From NCBI GenBank assembly GCA_933822405.4, contig CAKOGP040002069.1:164951-228950 (forward strand): a DNA stretch of 64,000 bases, read 5' to 3'. The first letter of the stretch is position 1, and the number at the start of each line of letters is the position of its first letter. Below are positions 33,508 through 43,460 of the stretch, piece after piece. The translations under genes were made by a program, and so were the position numbers. This DNA is from Cylindrotheca closterium (taxonomy: Eukaryota > Bacillariophyta > Bacillariophyceae > Bacillariales > Bacillariaceae). The notes under the pieces are model-generated. The model did no database searches and was not told where the DNA came from. It saw only the letters and a program-made list of their open reading frames with translations.

Positions 33508-33771
33508 ATGACTCAATCCAACAACAACTTGAAACAAGCGTCGCCAAATCGCCGCCCAATGTCATTGAAGTCTTCTGTTTTGCAAAATATGATGCCATCT
33601 TCCGACTTACTCCCCCGTCGTGCTCCTCCAAAGAATGATTCACCACAAGAACGAAGTGCCTTTGTGATTGGAATCTTGGATGAAGTCCTTGACATTCTGA
33701 ATGACGACATCTTTGACGACGAGGATGATCTAGTCTTCGACACCAAGTCAAACCGCCGGTTGTCTCAATAA
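33508..33771 (+). CDS. ILDE-family acidic protein 3 (unknown function)
   Basis: 87 residues, MTQSNNNLKQASPNRRPMSL head, MMPSSDLLPRRAPPKNDSPQ, then ERSAFVIGILDEVLDILNDD and FDDEDDLVFD, ending NRRLSQ. The RRPMSL site, the DLLPRR turn and the acidic helix are at the same spacing as in ILDE 2. A second R-x-x-S-like site sits at the very end. Confidence 0.84.
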   Translation: MTQSNNNLKQASPNRRPMSLKSSVLQNMMPSSDLLPRRAPPKNDSPQERSAFVIGILDEVLDILNDDIFDDEDDLVFDTKSNRRLSQ

Positions 33772-33840
33772 AGAAGAGGCAAAAACACGACCACACAATT
33801 TTGCCTCTTATTGGTAGCTAGTACCATGTACAAACGAAAA

Positions 33841-33848
33841 TGTAAACA
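33841..33848 (+). promoter_or_regulatory. UGUAAACA element in ILDE 3 3' flank
   Basis: TGTAAACA in the conserved context AAAATGTAAACATAGATA. It is a variant of the UGUAAAUA seen in the other copies. Confidence 0.45.
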
Positions 33849-34149
33849 TAGATACAGATTATGATACTCATTACAAAATCATAGATTCAGCCAGTCTTTA
33901 ATTCAAAGAGTTTTTAAAAAGTGTGTAGCGACATGCATCCGTGTGCAACGACATGCTGCATCTGTTCCTTATTTTAAACAACATTTCTCTTCTACTTTTG
34001 AAAAAGGACAATCCTGCTGCCTGATGCTATTGTTGGAACCAGAACAAGAACGCTATTATACTGTCTACTACTTTTCCCCTTCAGAGTCAATCGTTTGTGT
34101 GTTCTTGGCCGTGGCGGATGCCACCTGTACACTGCTTTGATTGACGGTG
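33849..34149. other. Intergenic, no gene seen
   Basis: Downstream flank of ILDE 3, with a partial match to the downstream flank of ILDE 7 (CAGTCTTTAATTC..AAGAG near 33892 and 44991). Confidence 0.4.
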
Positions 34150-34990
34150 CTAGGAGTAGTTCTATACTTGCAGTTCCGAAACGCCGTTACATAGACTGGA
34201 TCATAGGCGATTTCTGAATAGTCAATCAGCAGATTTTTGACGACAACCCGATCAGAACTTTGGAGGCTTTGGGTCTAGTTTTGTTGTCATACTGTCTTTG
34301 TTGCTCTTTTTTGGCAGTGACATTTGCATTTCCACCATCGGCATTAGGATCGTTATTATTTCCATCCCCGCCATGATTCAACACCATTGAATCGTCCATT
34401 ATTGTTGCTGCCATTTCAACATCATTCCAAGTTTTACAGCCATCCGCTTCTTGATTTCTTGCAAGGCAGAGTTGCAAAGCTTCCACCACCGTCCTTGGCG
34501 GAGTTGCGATTGTTTCCATTCGTGTCGGATTTCGTGAATCTCTTGCAATACCCTGGATCTTCTTTCTTGTTGTCGCCAAAGTCTTCCGACTCGTTGTCAT
34601 TGTTTCCAATGCTGCCATCCATATCAAACCCGATGCCACTGAGGGTTCCAAGACATCCTTCCGATAGTTCCACCCCTTCGACCATCAAGTTACCCTATAC
34701 TTTCGCTTTCGAGCCATTCTCAGTAGGGTATGGAGCTGTCGTCTTGTTGGTGTTGGTTGCCATCACGCCAATCCGCAGTCCATGTCTGCTGCTGGTTCCA
34801 TTATTTGGCAGTAAGTCCAATTCGAGTAATAAACTCTCGAAGGAAAGGATTCATTCTTCTTCACAAAATATGACTCATCATAGCATAGGAAGACTGCGAT
34901 GCATGTACTTCATTAGGGGTTGTCTTCTTTTTTGAAATGACAGAGGGCCGCTGTGTGGTCAAGCAGCGTCCATCAGCAATCCATCATATG
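34150..34990 (-). pseudogene. Chimeric pseudogene: RKxS 5' part joined to a fragment of the 45-48 kb gene
   Basis: The upstream part (about 34780-34990) keeps the start region and first codons of an RKxS copy (GACAGAGGGCCGCTGTGTGG, compare GGCAGAGGGCTGCTGTGGTC in gene 11) with frameshifts. The downstream part (about 34150-34700) is homologous to exon 2 of the gene at 45151-47860. It matches the coding sequence for GLIQIVAL, the EIQEAQHEW-LVEALKL stretch, DDPMVVD and the DPKSQSFARDVVKNLLIDYP region. A 141-residue ORF (34226-34651) is left by chance. This is the slot where the RKxS partner of ILDE 4 should be. Confidence 0.75.
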
Positions 34991-35169
34991 GTTTGGGTAC
35001 CGGTATGTGTTGTGTACGACTCTTTCAGTCCAGTCATCAAAGAATCCTCCTACTGTACCTTCTTTTTCTTGTCGCGAGATGTGCGGAGGTTGCTCCTAGA
35101 GGGCTGCAGTTAGGATCCGAAAGCAACACGGTACTCAATACCTCTTCTTGCTCCCAATCTCAAATCTTC

Positions 35170-35234
35170 GAGGGTGATGGTATCCCCGAAAACACCACGG
35201 TACTCAATACACCGAAGGTTAAGTTGAACTTCGG
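35170..35234. promoter_or_regulatory. Bidirectional promoter block, third cassette (split by Crypton downstream)
   Basis: AGGGTGATGGTATCCCCGAA, then AACACCACGGTACTCAATAC, then an inverted repeat CCGAAG-(11 nt)-CTTCGG at 35212-35234. This is nearly identical to the blocks of cassettes 4 and 5. The rest of this divergent spacer (to 35535) also matches theirs and resumes at 39615 after the Crypton. Confidence 0.75.
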
Positions 35235-35529
35235 CGTTTTCAAGGTCCCAGCACAAATATCACAATTCAGCACACAATGTACTGCGTACACGTGTACACG
35301 TACTGCGTAAACCAATAGTCTAGAAGAGCGGCTAATTGACATATCTGATCAGATACACCTGCACACAAACCGAACTTTTCTTCAGTCTTGTTCTCCAAGA
35401 ACATCGGCTTTCTGTCTTATCAGTTAAAGGGCATGGGTTCACATAGACATCGAAATGGCAGAAAGACACCCGTCGTCACAAAACTGCGGTACTGTCCAAA
35501 ATTCCAAGATCAGATTTCACACCCCCATT

Positions 35530-35535
35530 ATAATA
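35530..35535. repeat. Left ATAATA direct repeat of Crypton
   Basis: ATAATA is present once in the sister empty site at 41502-41507 and twice around the element (35530-35535 and 39615-39620). Confidence 0.85.
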
Positions 35536-35753
35536 TAGAGTTATTACTGTATATATATATGTCCGTATGTCCCGTCTGCGTGCTTAATGTACTGCGGCTA
35601 CGGCAGGAGCATCCCAAAGTTTGTCCTAGCTACCGAGCGATAAATAATGCATCAACTGGCGGGTCACGCCCGCCTCCGCGCACATCTCACAGTGGTGCTG
35701 TGTCGGTACGAAATTCTCAACTCACACATGAACATCACAAATCACAACCCATC

Positions 35754-35999
35754 ATGAAGCAAGGCAACAAGCAAACAACAACAACACTCCAAGAAGAACT
35801 AAAAAGAGCATTGAAAACGCTGCAAGAAGCGAGGCTGCGAAAGGCAAAGGCAGATGACGAATTCGATTTGGCATCTGCTGAAGTTGCTGCCCTCGCCATG
35901 CAGCAGCTTACGACAACAAGGAACTCGCAGGCAACTAAAGTTGTGAATAATTCTACTTGTAAATGTAGCGAATGCGAAATAGTTATATGCGAAATATGA
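35754..35999 (+). CDS. Small coiled-coil protein inside the Crypton (putative)
   Basis: 81 residues from MKQGNKQTTTTLQEELKRAL. The middle is a strongly charged predicted helix (LQEELKRALKTLQEARLRK then ADDEFDLASAEVAALAM), and the end has CKCSEC. It lies opposite to the recombinase gene in the left part of the element. No family was recognised. It may be an accessory gene, captured host DNA or a chance ORF; the coding-like composition favours a gene. Confidence 0.45.
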   Translation: MKQGNKQTTTTLQEELKRALKTLQEARLRKAKADDEFDLASAEVAALAMQQLTTTRNSQATKVVNNSTCKCSECEIVICEI

Positions 36000-36678
36000 A
36001 TATCGCTTTACTTTATCTATGTGTGTCTATATGTGTGTGTATATTTGCATCGTGCCTTGTTTGTTGAAATGATACCATTTCGACTTGTCTGAATTTACAT
36101 CACTTGTAAGGCACCAAAATCACCGGTTCTGCCCCCTCTTTCGCGTTCGCTTCGCGTTCGAGAATAGCCTACGGAGAGGCTTTTGTTTTTTTCATACTTA
36201 GAGAAAAAGAACAATAAAGCAAGACTAACCAATTAAGGCATGAACTATTTTCGGTGTAATTGTTTCAGACTTTTCTGTAGAGAGTCAGTATCGTTTCAAC
36301 AGGTGCGATTTTTTTGAAGCATGAAAAATCAAAAAAAACGAGATGGAAGTCAATTTGTTTACGCGTTTTGCGTAGAACTGCGATTTGTACTGAGCTCTCC
36401 AAAAATGTTCCTGCCGCTCTAAGGCCTTTCATTACCAACTCCATGTATCAGCTCTACACAAGGCTACGAACGAAGGATATTGAGGGGAGGCTGAACATAC
36501 TGGAGGGGACGATTTCGTTTTCTCACCTTGGTGAAGAATTTTCTCAAAAACAAAGGACAATGGCACAAGGATGGCCTTTTCACCATGATAGAGTCTTTGA
36601 AACTCGCTAAAAACTTGTATTCCAATAGATAAAAAATGAACTAATAGATTATGTAAGCAAAGCTGTAAGCAAAGCTGT
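36000..36678. other. Crypton internal spacer, no supported gene
   Basis: AT-rich sequence between the small plus-strand ORF and the end of the recombinase gene. A 98-residue plus-strand ORF (36314-36610) has no recognisable feature. Confidence 0.4.
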
Positions 36679-39339
36679 CTAAGTATCTGATCTTCGTCCG
36701 CGTCGTGCGTGAACTGGAATCCAATTCTTATTTTGCAAGTACTGCACGAAACTTCTCATGTTTTTGTTCAAATCCACCGCATACTTTTCATTCCATTCGT
36801 TGCAAACCGAGTCGATCGACTTGGATTCGGCTTCAGACTTCTTTTTAATCGCAAGACAAATCCTGCCTTGTCTTGAGACGCGTTGTTGTATGTTTTTTCC
36901 CCTCCATTTTGCGCCGTGCAACTCCTCCAAAGCGGCAACTCCTCCAGCCATTGGCATGTCCTTGTAGTTTCCTAGGCCGTGCCATTCGTCCCACATACCT
37001 TTTAGATTGTTGTGTTGCGATTCAAACGTAAAACTGCGAATTTGTTCCGTCAGATGCAGGGGATTCGCAGCCGCCGCAATTGTTTGTTGTTGCATTGCTG
37101 GAAGTGCTGGAAATGCTGATGGTGCGGTAGCGGTAGCACTCCGCATATCTCCGACCATCGATGTCATTCCGCTGAGTAGCGACTGCCATGTTGCGAGCAT
37201 CGTGTCCCGCATAATCGCCGCCTGCCATGTTGCGAGCGTCGTGTCCCGCATCATCGCCGGGATCGCCTCCCTCAAATCATTTACATCTTTCTTTACTTCC
37301 ATTATATCTTCTCCGTTTCGCCGAACGCCCTGCCCCAGGCTGTTGAAATGCTCAATGACGCCGGGAAGCACAGCGTCAACGGTGGCAGTTCGCACCTCAA
37401 CAGCATGCGACAATTCCAGTCGCATTTTCGCTGTGTATTCCTGAGAAAAGGGGTCGTGTTAGAAGACAAGGAAAAGCAACAAGCAACAATCAAACAGTAC
37501 AGTACAGTGGAACTTACCAGGAATAACTGATTGCGGAAGAGCTCCGGAAAGGCCTGGAAAAACATGTGGCCATCGCACCTTTCCGGATGCAGGACCTTCA
37601 TTGCCGCCGCGTCCTGCAGGATGATTGTTCTGAGCCGCAAGAGCATTTCTAAGAAACCCCTGGCGGTTCCTAAATAGTATCCACCCATGCGACTGCCCTT
37701 GCTCTTGCAAGCCGCCTCAACTTTTTCCAATGCACGATCCGCGAAGGGGAAAATTTTCTTCTCAAGTTCTTCAGGTGGAACAACCAACGCTCGCGGATTG
37801 TAGTACCGCCCCTCGCTGGTTGTAAACCCGGCAGCGGCTCTCATTGCCTTGAGTGGCAGATGGGTGCTGTAACACTGGTCGCGGATGTTGACCGCCCAGT
37901 TGCCCAACATTCGAATAAACTCTTCGTCAATCTCTAGGTACTGAAGATTCATGTTTCCAAACAGCCTTCCAAGGTGCTGTAAATGTGTGGATGGAATGCC
38001 CAGCTTACCTAGAATCTCCCTCATTGAATCGCTGAAGTTCTTTGGCTTGATGGGCCTTTTCCGCCCTTCCTCGGCAGTTTCGGCTCCATTGTGTGTTCCG
38101 AATGATACCAACAGCTTGATATCATACCACGCACTGTTGTCGGTGAAGTCTGGGCAACGATCTTCCTCGAACTCGCCAGAAAGTTTGAAGCGAGACAACA
38201 AGTAAAATCCGAGAGCTCCGATCGGGCATAATAGTACGTTCTTGTGACGCATAGACCGTCCGTAGAACACCTTGCCCCTATTTGTTTTGCCATCACACAT
38301 TTGCATGATTAAGCAATCCCAATCTTGAGACTCTTTAGCTTCGTTCCGACCCTTAATTAGAAAGCAATCAGATAATTCCGCAGAATGTAGACTTTCCATA
38401 CGAAGAACACCACTCAAGGTAAATAAAAACATTAAGCGATGTCTTTGTCATAAATAAACATTAGAGCCATATATAAAATCTCAGACAATTAAGGAACAAA
38501 CAATTTTCGTACCTAATTGAACCAAATGCGTTTCGAAGAGTGGATTTGGTGAAACCCTCCCTCCACATCTCCTCCTCGATGAGCTTGTCTTTCCCTTTCC
38601 CCTTCAACAGGGTATGGTCAGGGTTCATCTTCTCCTTGTGGTGCACTTTTTTCATTACCCCCTTGCGCCTTTTCACTAGCAGTTCTAAATCCTTGCACCA
38701 GGGAGTCCATATTTCCTGGTTCCAATCCAATCCAGTGGTTTTGTTTCTCAAGTTTTTTTCGTGGAGTTTTTTTATCGCACATTTGTACTGATTGAAACAG
38801 TCGTACCCTGGCGACGAACCCTCGCCCTCTGGTAAGTCACCAAAACATAAATGCGGTGGCACATGGTTTGTGTCCGTGTCCGGTGATCCTCGCGTTGCGC
38901 TCCAAATTCGGTTGTATTCCTCAAGATTGAAGTAACCACTGGTGCCTTTTTTCTTTCCACGTGGTCTCACTTGGCGATGAACAACATAATAAAAAAATTT
39001 ATACACTTTTTCAAAGGTGACATGACATGGGACGGGATCGTCACCGTAGACTACCCTGCAAAACTCCAAAAATTCAGCCTCTTTGGGCTCGTAGGCTGCT
39101 TTCGTATTGGGTTTTGCAATGGCATCGAGCACGTTTCCAACCCATTGCTGATGTTGTTGCAGTTGCGACTGGGCTTCAACATGCCTCGCACCATCCGCCA
39201 GCGCCTGGCCTGGCGAGCGATTATACGGCTGTTGCTGAACAATTTCAGTACGACCCACACCAAATTGAGGAACAACCATAGTCACTACGGCAACTACAAT
39301 TTTATGATTTCCAATCACCGCATTGGTGCACCGTATCAT
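36679..39339 (-). CDS. Crypton tyrosine recombinase (Ndc10-like core, GCR1-like C-terminal domain)
   Basis: Exons 38513-39339, 37518-38412 and 36679-37440 join in frame (AG|T codon, then phase 0) to give 827 residues. The N-terminal ~270 residues contain a SAM-like core-binding region (NTKAAYEPKEAEFLEFCR...FEKVYKFFYYVV). The catalytic part shows Arg in SGVLRMESLHSAEL, the His/Arg pair in STHLQHLGRLFGN, Arg in FIRMLGNWAVNIRDQ and the likely nucleophile Tyr in QCYSTHLPLKAM, in the R..HxxR..Y order of tyrosine recombinases. ARALVVPPEEL-like and IFPFAD runs match the Ndc10/CBF3 domain. The C-terminal exon has WDEWHGLGNY...GGVAALEELHGAKWR, a GCR1_C-type DNA-binding domain usual in Cryptons. The start at 39339 is the first ATG in frame. 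No disabling change was seen, so the protein may be active. Confidence 0.88.
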
Positions 39340-39479
39340 AGGCCATTTGCCTTCCCCCAAAATTGGCTCGAACTTGACGATTCCAGCACAGTCGCCGTCT
39401 TTGAGCAGTTTGATGCAGGACGGGAGTATCAGAACGGTCTGCCAGTCCTACGGAATGGACGAAATGACGTCAGTGAGCA

Positions 39480-39554
39480 ATTAATAACGGGAGTTATTAA
39501 TGGCTCGATGCGTCATCGAGCTGTCAGGGCCATAAGTAAAATAACAGTTATTTT
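39480..39554. repeat. Three consecutive perfect inverted repeats near the Crypton right end
   Basis: ATTAATAAC-(4)-GTTATTAAT at 39480-39501, GCTCGATG-(3)-CATCGAGC at 39503-39521, and AAAATAAC-(1)-GTTATTTT at 39538-39554. All arms are perfect. They lie 60-135 bp inside the right end, in the promoter side of the recombinase gene. Confidence 0.85.
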
Positions 39555-39614
39555 CAGCTCGAATTTAGGGCCCCGGCACTAGCGGACTGCAGAAACCTTT
39601 AGTCCCAGGTGAAA

Positions 39615-39620
39615 ATAATA
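39615..39620. repeat. Right ATAATA direct repeat of Crypton
   Basis: Second copy of the ATAATA hexamer that flanks the element. Confidence 0.85.
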
Positions 39621-39701
39621 CCCATCACATTGCTCTCACAAATCCATACTTCCAGCCACCAGAAGCAATTGCCAGTTTACCAAACACCAACCAATCATAT
39701 C

Positions 39702-39977
39702 ATGTCTACTCAATCCAACAACACCATGACCCAATTGTCACTAAGTCGCCCCCAAATGTCACTGAAGTCTTCTTTGCACAAGATGCACAAGGTGATGCCG
39801 TCCTCCGACTTGCTTCCGTGTGCTCCTCCAAAGGATGATACACCAGAAGAACGAAGCGCCTTCGTGATTGGAATCTTGGATGAAGTCCTTGACATTCTGA
39901 ATGACGACTTGTTCGACGACGACGACGATGACGACGACGATCTCGACTTCAACACCAACTCAGACCGCTGGTTGTAA
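39702..39977 (+). CDS. ILDE-family acidic protein 4 (unknown function)
   Basis: 91 residues, MSTQSNNTMTQLSLSRPQMS head, SSLHKMHKVMPSSDLLPC, then ERSAFVIGILDEVLDILNDD, nine consecutive Asp codons (mixed GAC/GAT) and NTNSDRWL. Its native promoter is now 4 kb away because the Crypton entered 166 bp upstream of the ATG, so expression may be changed. Nearly identical to ILDE 5. Confidence 0.85.
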   Translation: MSTQSNNTMTQLSLSRPQMSLKSSLHKMHKVMPSSDLLPCAPPKDDTPEERSAFVIGILDEVLDILNDDLFDDDDDDDDDLDFNTNSDRWL

Positions 39978-40033
39978 GAGGAGGTGACACAACCACATAG
40001 GTTTCCTGCCACTGCTACAATGTAAGACCAAAA

Positions 40034-40041
40034 TGTAAATA
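40034..40041 (+). promoter_or_regulatory. UGUAAAUA element in ILDE 4 3' flank
   Basis: TGTAAATA in AAAATGTAAATATAGATATA, 56 bp after the stop codon. Confidence 0.55.
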
Positions 40042-40477
40042 TAGATATAGATACAATATTTCCTACAGATACACTTATTCATGAGCTCGAAGAGTATTCA
40101 ATATTGTGTACTGGAGACATGATGATGCATTTGTTCCTTGTTTACAGAACACAAAGCAATTTTAGTTTGGGAAGAGGGTCATGTATCCTGCTGCCGATAC
40201 CCGTACTATTAGTACTCGAATTACACTACTCGATATTGAATATGGCTAGTCTAGTTAATTATGTAGAGAGATATTTGTCCCGTGTAAAAGTAACTATACG
40301 GCAACTTATTGTCTATTCTAATGATAAATGAATCTGTATCGAATAATATTTGTATCTAGATTTAGTTTCAATGTGGCTTTACATTATGCCACGGCAAAAT
40401 TGTACTTTGTCTCTTGGTGGGTTCAACAGGCCATGTGACTCGGTGATACCCTGAAAATTGTCTCGGACTGTCTCCTG
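40042..40477. other. Convergent 3' flank ILDE 4 / RKxS 11
   Basis: No gene seen. The sequence is conserved between tandem copies apart from small indels, for example 40216-40260 versus 42103-42130. Confidence 0.5.
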
Positions 40478-41035
40478 CTAATGCGCTGATTGATAGTGAG
40501 AATGCGGAGCATAAACAAGGCTCGACCGTCGCACTGGCTTCTGTAGGACCTTGGTCGTCACAGGTGAGGACCATTTCGATTCTGGAACTTCATCGTTGAA
40601 GTCTCCGTGCAAACTTTCAGCATAATTCCACTGGCAATCGTCACCCTCGGTAGCCTCAATGATATCGAAGACAGCGTTGAGGGCTGATTCGATGTGAGAG
40701 AGGTCCTCCATTGATTTTCTCCTTTGCGGCTGCAACATAGGCATGGAAGAATTACGGTTTTCACGAAGGACGAGTCGCTCCTCATCTCCAGAAACAGTGG
40801 TCCCTTTCGCCTGCCTGTTCTTGTTCTTGTTCTTGTTGATTGCACTCGTTGGCAAGCCCGATTCGCATAAGAGGCTGGCAGGAGATTCTTCAAAAATAGA
40901 ATCATCATCGTCCCCAATGGTCAACATGGAAACCAGTGCGTAGCTGGATTGTGATGCATGTATCTCATTGGGAAGTGTCTTCGTGGGGAATGGCAGAGGG
41001 CTGCTGTGGTCAGCTAGCGTCCAACGGCAATCCAT
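40478..41035 (-). CDS. RKxS-family protein 11 (unknown function)
   Basis: 185 residues from MDCRWTLADHSSPLPFP; MMQT at 41047 is an alternative start. It contains ASQSSYALVSMLTIGDDDD, SIFEESPASLLCESGLP, INKNKNKNRQAKG, MPMLQPQRRKSMEDLSHIES, NAVFDIIEATEGDD, a short acidic stretch, VLQKPVRRSSLVYAPHSH. Both phosphosite motifs and the NAVFD motif are kept at member 9 spacing. Head-to-head with ILDE 5. Confidence 0.87.
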   Translation of the reverse strand: MDCRWTLADHSSPLPFPTKTLPNEIHASQSSYALVSMLTIGDDDDSIFEESPASLLCESGLPTSAINKNKNKNRQAKGTTVSGDEERLVLRENRNSSMPMLQPQRRKSMEDLSHIESALNAVFDIIEATEGDDCQWNYAESLHGDFNDEVPESKWSSPVTTKVLQKPVRRSSLVYAPHSHYQSAH

Positions 41036-41143
41036 GGTTTGCATCATTGCATTAAAAAGTGAGACTATATTTTATAATTGTCGAAAATGCCAGTTCTCCA
41101 AAGAACCTAACGTATTGCACACCCCTGATTACAAACTCAATTC

Positions 41144-41214
41144 TTCGAGGGTGATGGTATCCCCGAAAACACCACGGTACTCAATAATACACCGAAGGTT
41201 AAGTTGAACTTCGG
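41144..41214. promoter_or_regulatory. Bidirectional promoter block, RKxS 11 / ILDE 5
   Basis: GGGTGATGGTATCCCCGAAA..CACCACGGTACTCAATAATA followed by the inverted repeat CCGAAG-(11 nt)-CTTCGG at 41192-41214. Confidence 0.75.
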
Positions 41215-41588
41215 CGTAAGGTCCCGACACAAATATCACAATTGGGTACCCAATGTACGTTACTGTACCGGACACAAATGGTCAAGAAGAGAGGCTAATT
41301 GACATAATCTGATCAGACTGTACACAAACCGAACTTTTCTTATCAGTCTTGTTCTCCAAGAACATCGGCTTTCTGTCTTATCGATTAAAGGGCATGGGTT
41401 CACATAGACATCGACATGGCAGAAAGACACCCGTCGTCACAAAATTGCGGTAAGGGTGCCGTTCTGTCCAAAATTCCGGGATAAGATTTCACACCCCCAT
41501 TATAATACCCATCACATTGCTCTCACAAATCCATACTTCCAGCCACCAGAAGCAATTGCCAGTTTACCAAACACCAACCAATCCTATC

Positions 41589-41864
41589 ATGTCTACTCAA
41601 TCCAACAGCAGCATGACCCAATTGTCACTAAGTCGCCCCCCAATGTCACTGAAGTCTTCTTTGCACAAGATGCACAAGGTGATGCCGTCCTCCGACTTGC
41701 TTCCGTGTGCTCCTCCAAAGGATGATACACCAGAAGAACGAAGCGCCTTCGTGATTGGAATCTTGGATGAAGTCCTTGACATTCTGAATGACGACTTGTT
41801 CGACGACGACGACGATGACGACGACGATCTCGACTTCAACACCAACTCAGACCGCTGGTTGTAA
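41589..41864 (+). CDS. ILDE-family acidic protein 5 (unknown function)
   Basis: 91 residues and nearly identical to ILDE 4 (head MSTQSNSSMTQLSLSRPPMS, otherwise the same core ILDEVLDILND and nine-Asp run). This copy keeps its original promoter and the uninterrupted ATAATA site where its sister received the Crypton. Confidence 0.86.
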   Translation: MSTQSNSSMTQLSLSRPPMSLKSSLHKMHKVMPSSDLLPCAPPKDDTPEERSAFVIGILDEVLDILNDDLFDDDDDDDDDLDFNTNSDRWL

Positions 41865-41920
41865 GAGGAGGTGACACAACCACATAGGTTTCCTGCCACT
41901 GCTACAATGTAAGACCAAAA

Positions 41921-41928
41921 TGTAAATA
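41921..41928 (+). promoter_or_regulatory. UGUAAAUA element in ILDE 5 3' flank
   Basis: TGTAAATA in the same context as in ILDE 4, at the same distance from the stop. Confidence 0.55.
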
Positions 41929-42355
41929 TAGATATAGATACAATATTTCCTACAGATACACTTATTCATGAGCTCGAAGAGTATTCAATATTGTGTACTG
42001 GAGACATGATGATGCATTTGTTCCTTGTTTACAGAACACAAAGCAATTTTAGTTTGGGAAGAGGGCCATGTATCCTGCTGAAGATACCCGTACTTTTAGT
42101 ACTCGAATCACACTACTCGATATTATGTAGAGAGATATTTGTCCCGTGTAAAAGTAACTATACGGCAACCTGTCTATTCTATTCAGTTTTCTACTAATGA
42201 TAAATGAATCTGTATCGAATAATATTTGTATCTAGATTTAGTTTCAATGTGGCTTTACATTATGCCACGGCAAAATTGTGCTCTGTCTCTTTGGTGGGTT
42301 CAACAGGTCATGTGACCCGGTGATACCCTGAAAAATTTTCTTGGACTGTCTCCTG

Positions 42356-42913
42356 CTACTGCGCTGATCGAAGGTGAGAATGCGGAGCATAAACAAGGCT
42401 AGACCTTCGTACTGGCTTCTGTAGGACCTTGGTCGTCACAGGTGAGGACCATTTCGATTCTGAAACTTCATCGTTGAAGTCTCCGCGCAAACTTTCAGCA
42501 AAATTCCACTGGCAATCGTCACCCTCGGCAGCCTCAATGATATCGAAGACAGCGTTGAGGGCTGATTCGATGTGTGAGAAGTCCTCTATTGATTTTCTCC
42601 TTTGCGGCTGCAACATAGGCATGGAAGAATTACGGTTTTCACGAAGGACGAGTCGCTCCTCATCTCCAGAAACAGTGGTCCCTTTCGCCTGCCTGTTCTT
42701 GTTCTTGTTCTTGTTGATTGCACTCGTTGGCAAGCCCGATTCGCATAAGAGGCTGGCAGGAGATTCTTCAAAAATAGAATCATCATCGTCCCCAATGGTC
42801 AACATGGAAACCAGTGCGTAGCTGGATTGTGATGCATGTATCTCATTGGGAAGTGTCTTCGTGGGGAATGGCAGAGGGCTGCTGTGGTCAGCTAGCGTCC
42901 AACGGCAATCCAT
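42356..42913 (-). CDS. RKxS-family protein 12 (unknown function)
   Basis: 185 residues and nearly identical to member 11. The differences seen are a few substitutions (RRKSIEDFSHIES for RRKSMEDLSHIES, EAAEGDD for EATEGDD, AESLRGDFNDEVSES, and SHLRSAQ at the end). They fall in linkers or conservative positions, and both R-R-x-S sites and NAVFDII are untouched. Head-to-head with ILDE 6. Confidence 0.87.
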   Translation of the reverse strand: MDCRWTLADHSSPLPFPTKTLPNEIHASQSSYALVSMLTIGDDDDSIFEESPASLLCESGLPTSAINKNKNKNRQAKGTTVSGDEERLVLRENRNSSMPMLQPQRRKSIEDFSHIESALNAVFDIIEAAEGDDCQWNFAESLRGDFNDEVSESKWSSPVTTKVLQKPVRRSSLVYAPHSHLRSAQ

Positions 42914-43023
42914 GGTTTGCATCATTGCATTAAAAAGTGAGACTATATTTTATAATTGTCGAAAATGCCAGTTCTCCAAAGAACCTAACGTATTGCACAC
43001 CCCTGATTACAAACTCAGTTCTT

Positions 43024-43092
43024 CGAGGGTGATGGTATCCCCGAAAACACCACGGTACTCAATAATACACCGAAGGTTAAGTTGAACTTCGG
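43024..43092. promoter_or_regulatory. Bidirectional promoter block, RKxS 12 / ILDE 6
   Basis: Same block as 41144-41214, with the inverted repeat CCGAAG-(11 nt)-CTTCGG at 43070-43092, continuing GCGTTTTCAAGGTCCCGACA. Confidence 0.75.
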
Positions 43093-43460
43093 CGTTTTCA
43101 AGGTCCCGACACAAATATCACAATTGGGTACACAATGTACTGTACCGTACACAAATGGTCAAGCAGAGAGGCTAATTGACATAATCTGATCAGACACACA
43201 AACCGATCTTTTTTATCAGTCTTGTTCTCCAAGAACATCGGCTTTCTGTCTTATCAATTAAAGGGCATGGGTTATTCACATAGACATAGACATGGCAGAA
43301 AGACAACCCTCTCGACACAAAACTGCGGTAAGGGTGCCGTTCTGTCCAAAATTTCCGGGATCAGATTTCATACCCATTACCCATCACATTGCTCTCACAA
43401 ATCCATACTTCCTGCCACCAGAAGCAATTGCCAGTTTACCAAACACCAACCAATCATATC

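Larger units (their letters stand above)
35536..39614 (-). mobile_element. Crypton DNA transposon (tyrosine recombinase), 4,079 bp
   Basis: The boundaries are set by comparison with the uninterrupted cassette at 41490-41520. Left flank ...CCCCCATTATAATA and right flank ATAATACCCATCACATTGC abut there with a single ATAATA. The element has no terminal inverted repeats (left end TAGAGTTATTACTG, right end TCCCAGGTGAAA), as expected for Cryptons. It encodes one minus-strand recombinase gene and a possible small plus-strand gene. A run of three stem-loops lies near its right end. The intact reading frame and clean edges suggest a recent insertion. Confidence 0.9.

Noticed and set aside
36314..36610. 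98-residue plus-strand ORF in the Crypton
   Set aside because: No motif, poor start context, and it lies in the 3' flank of the recombinase gene.
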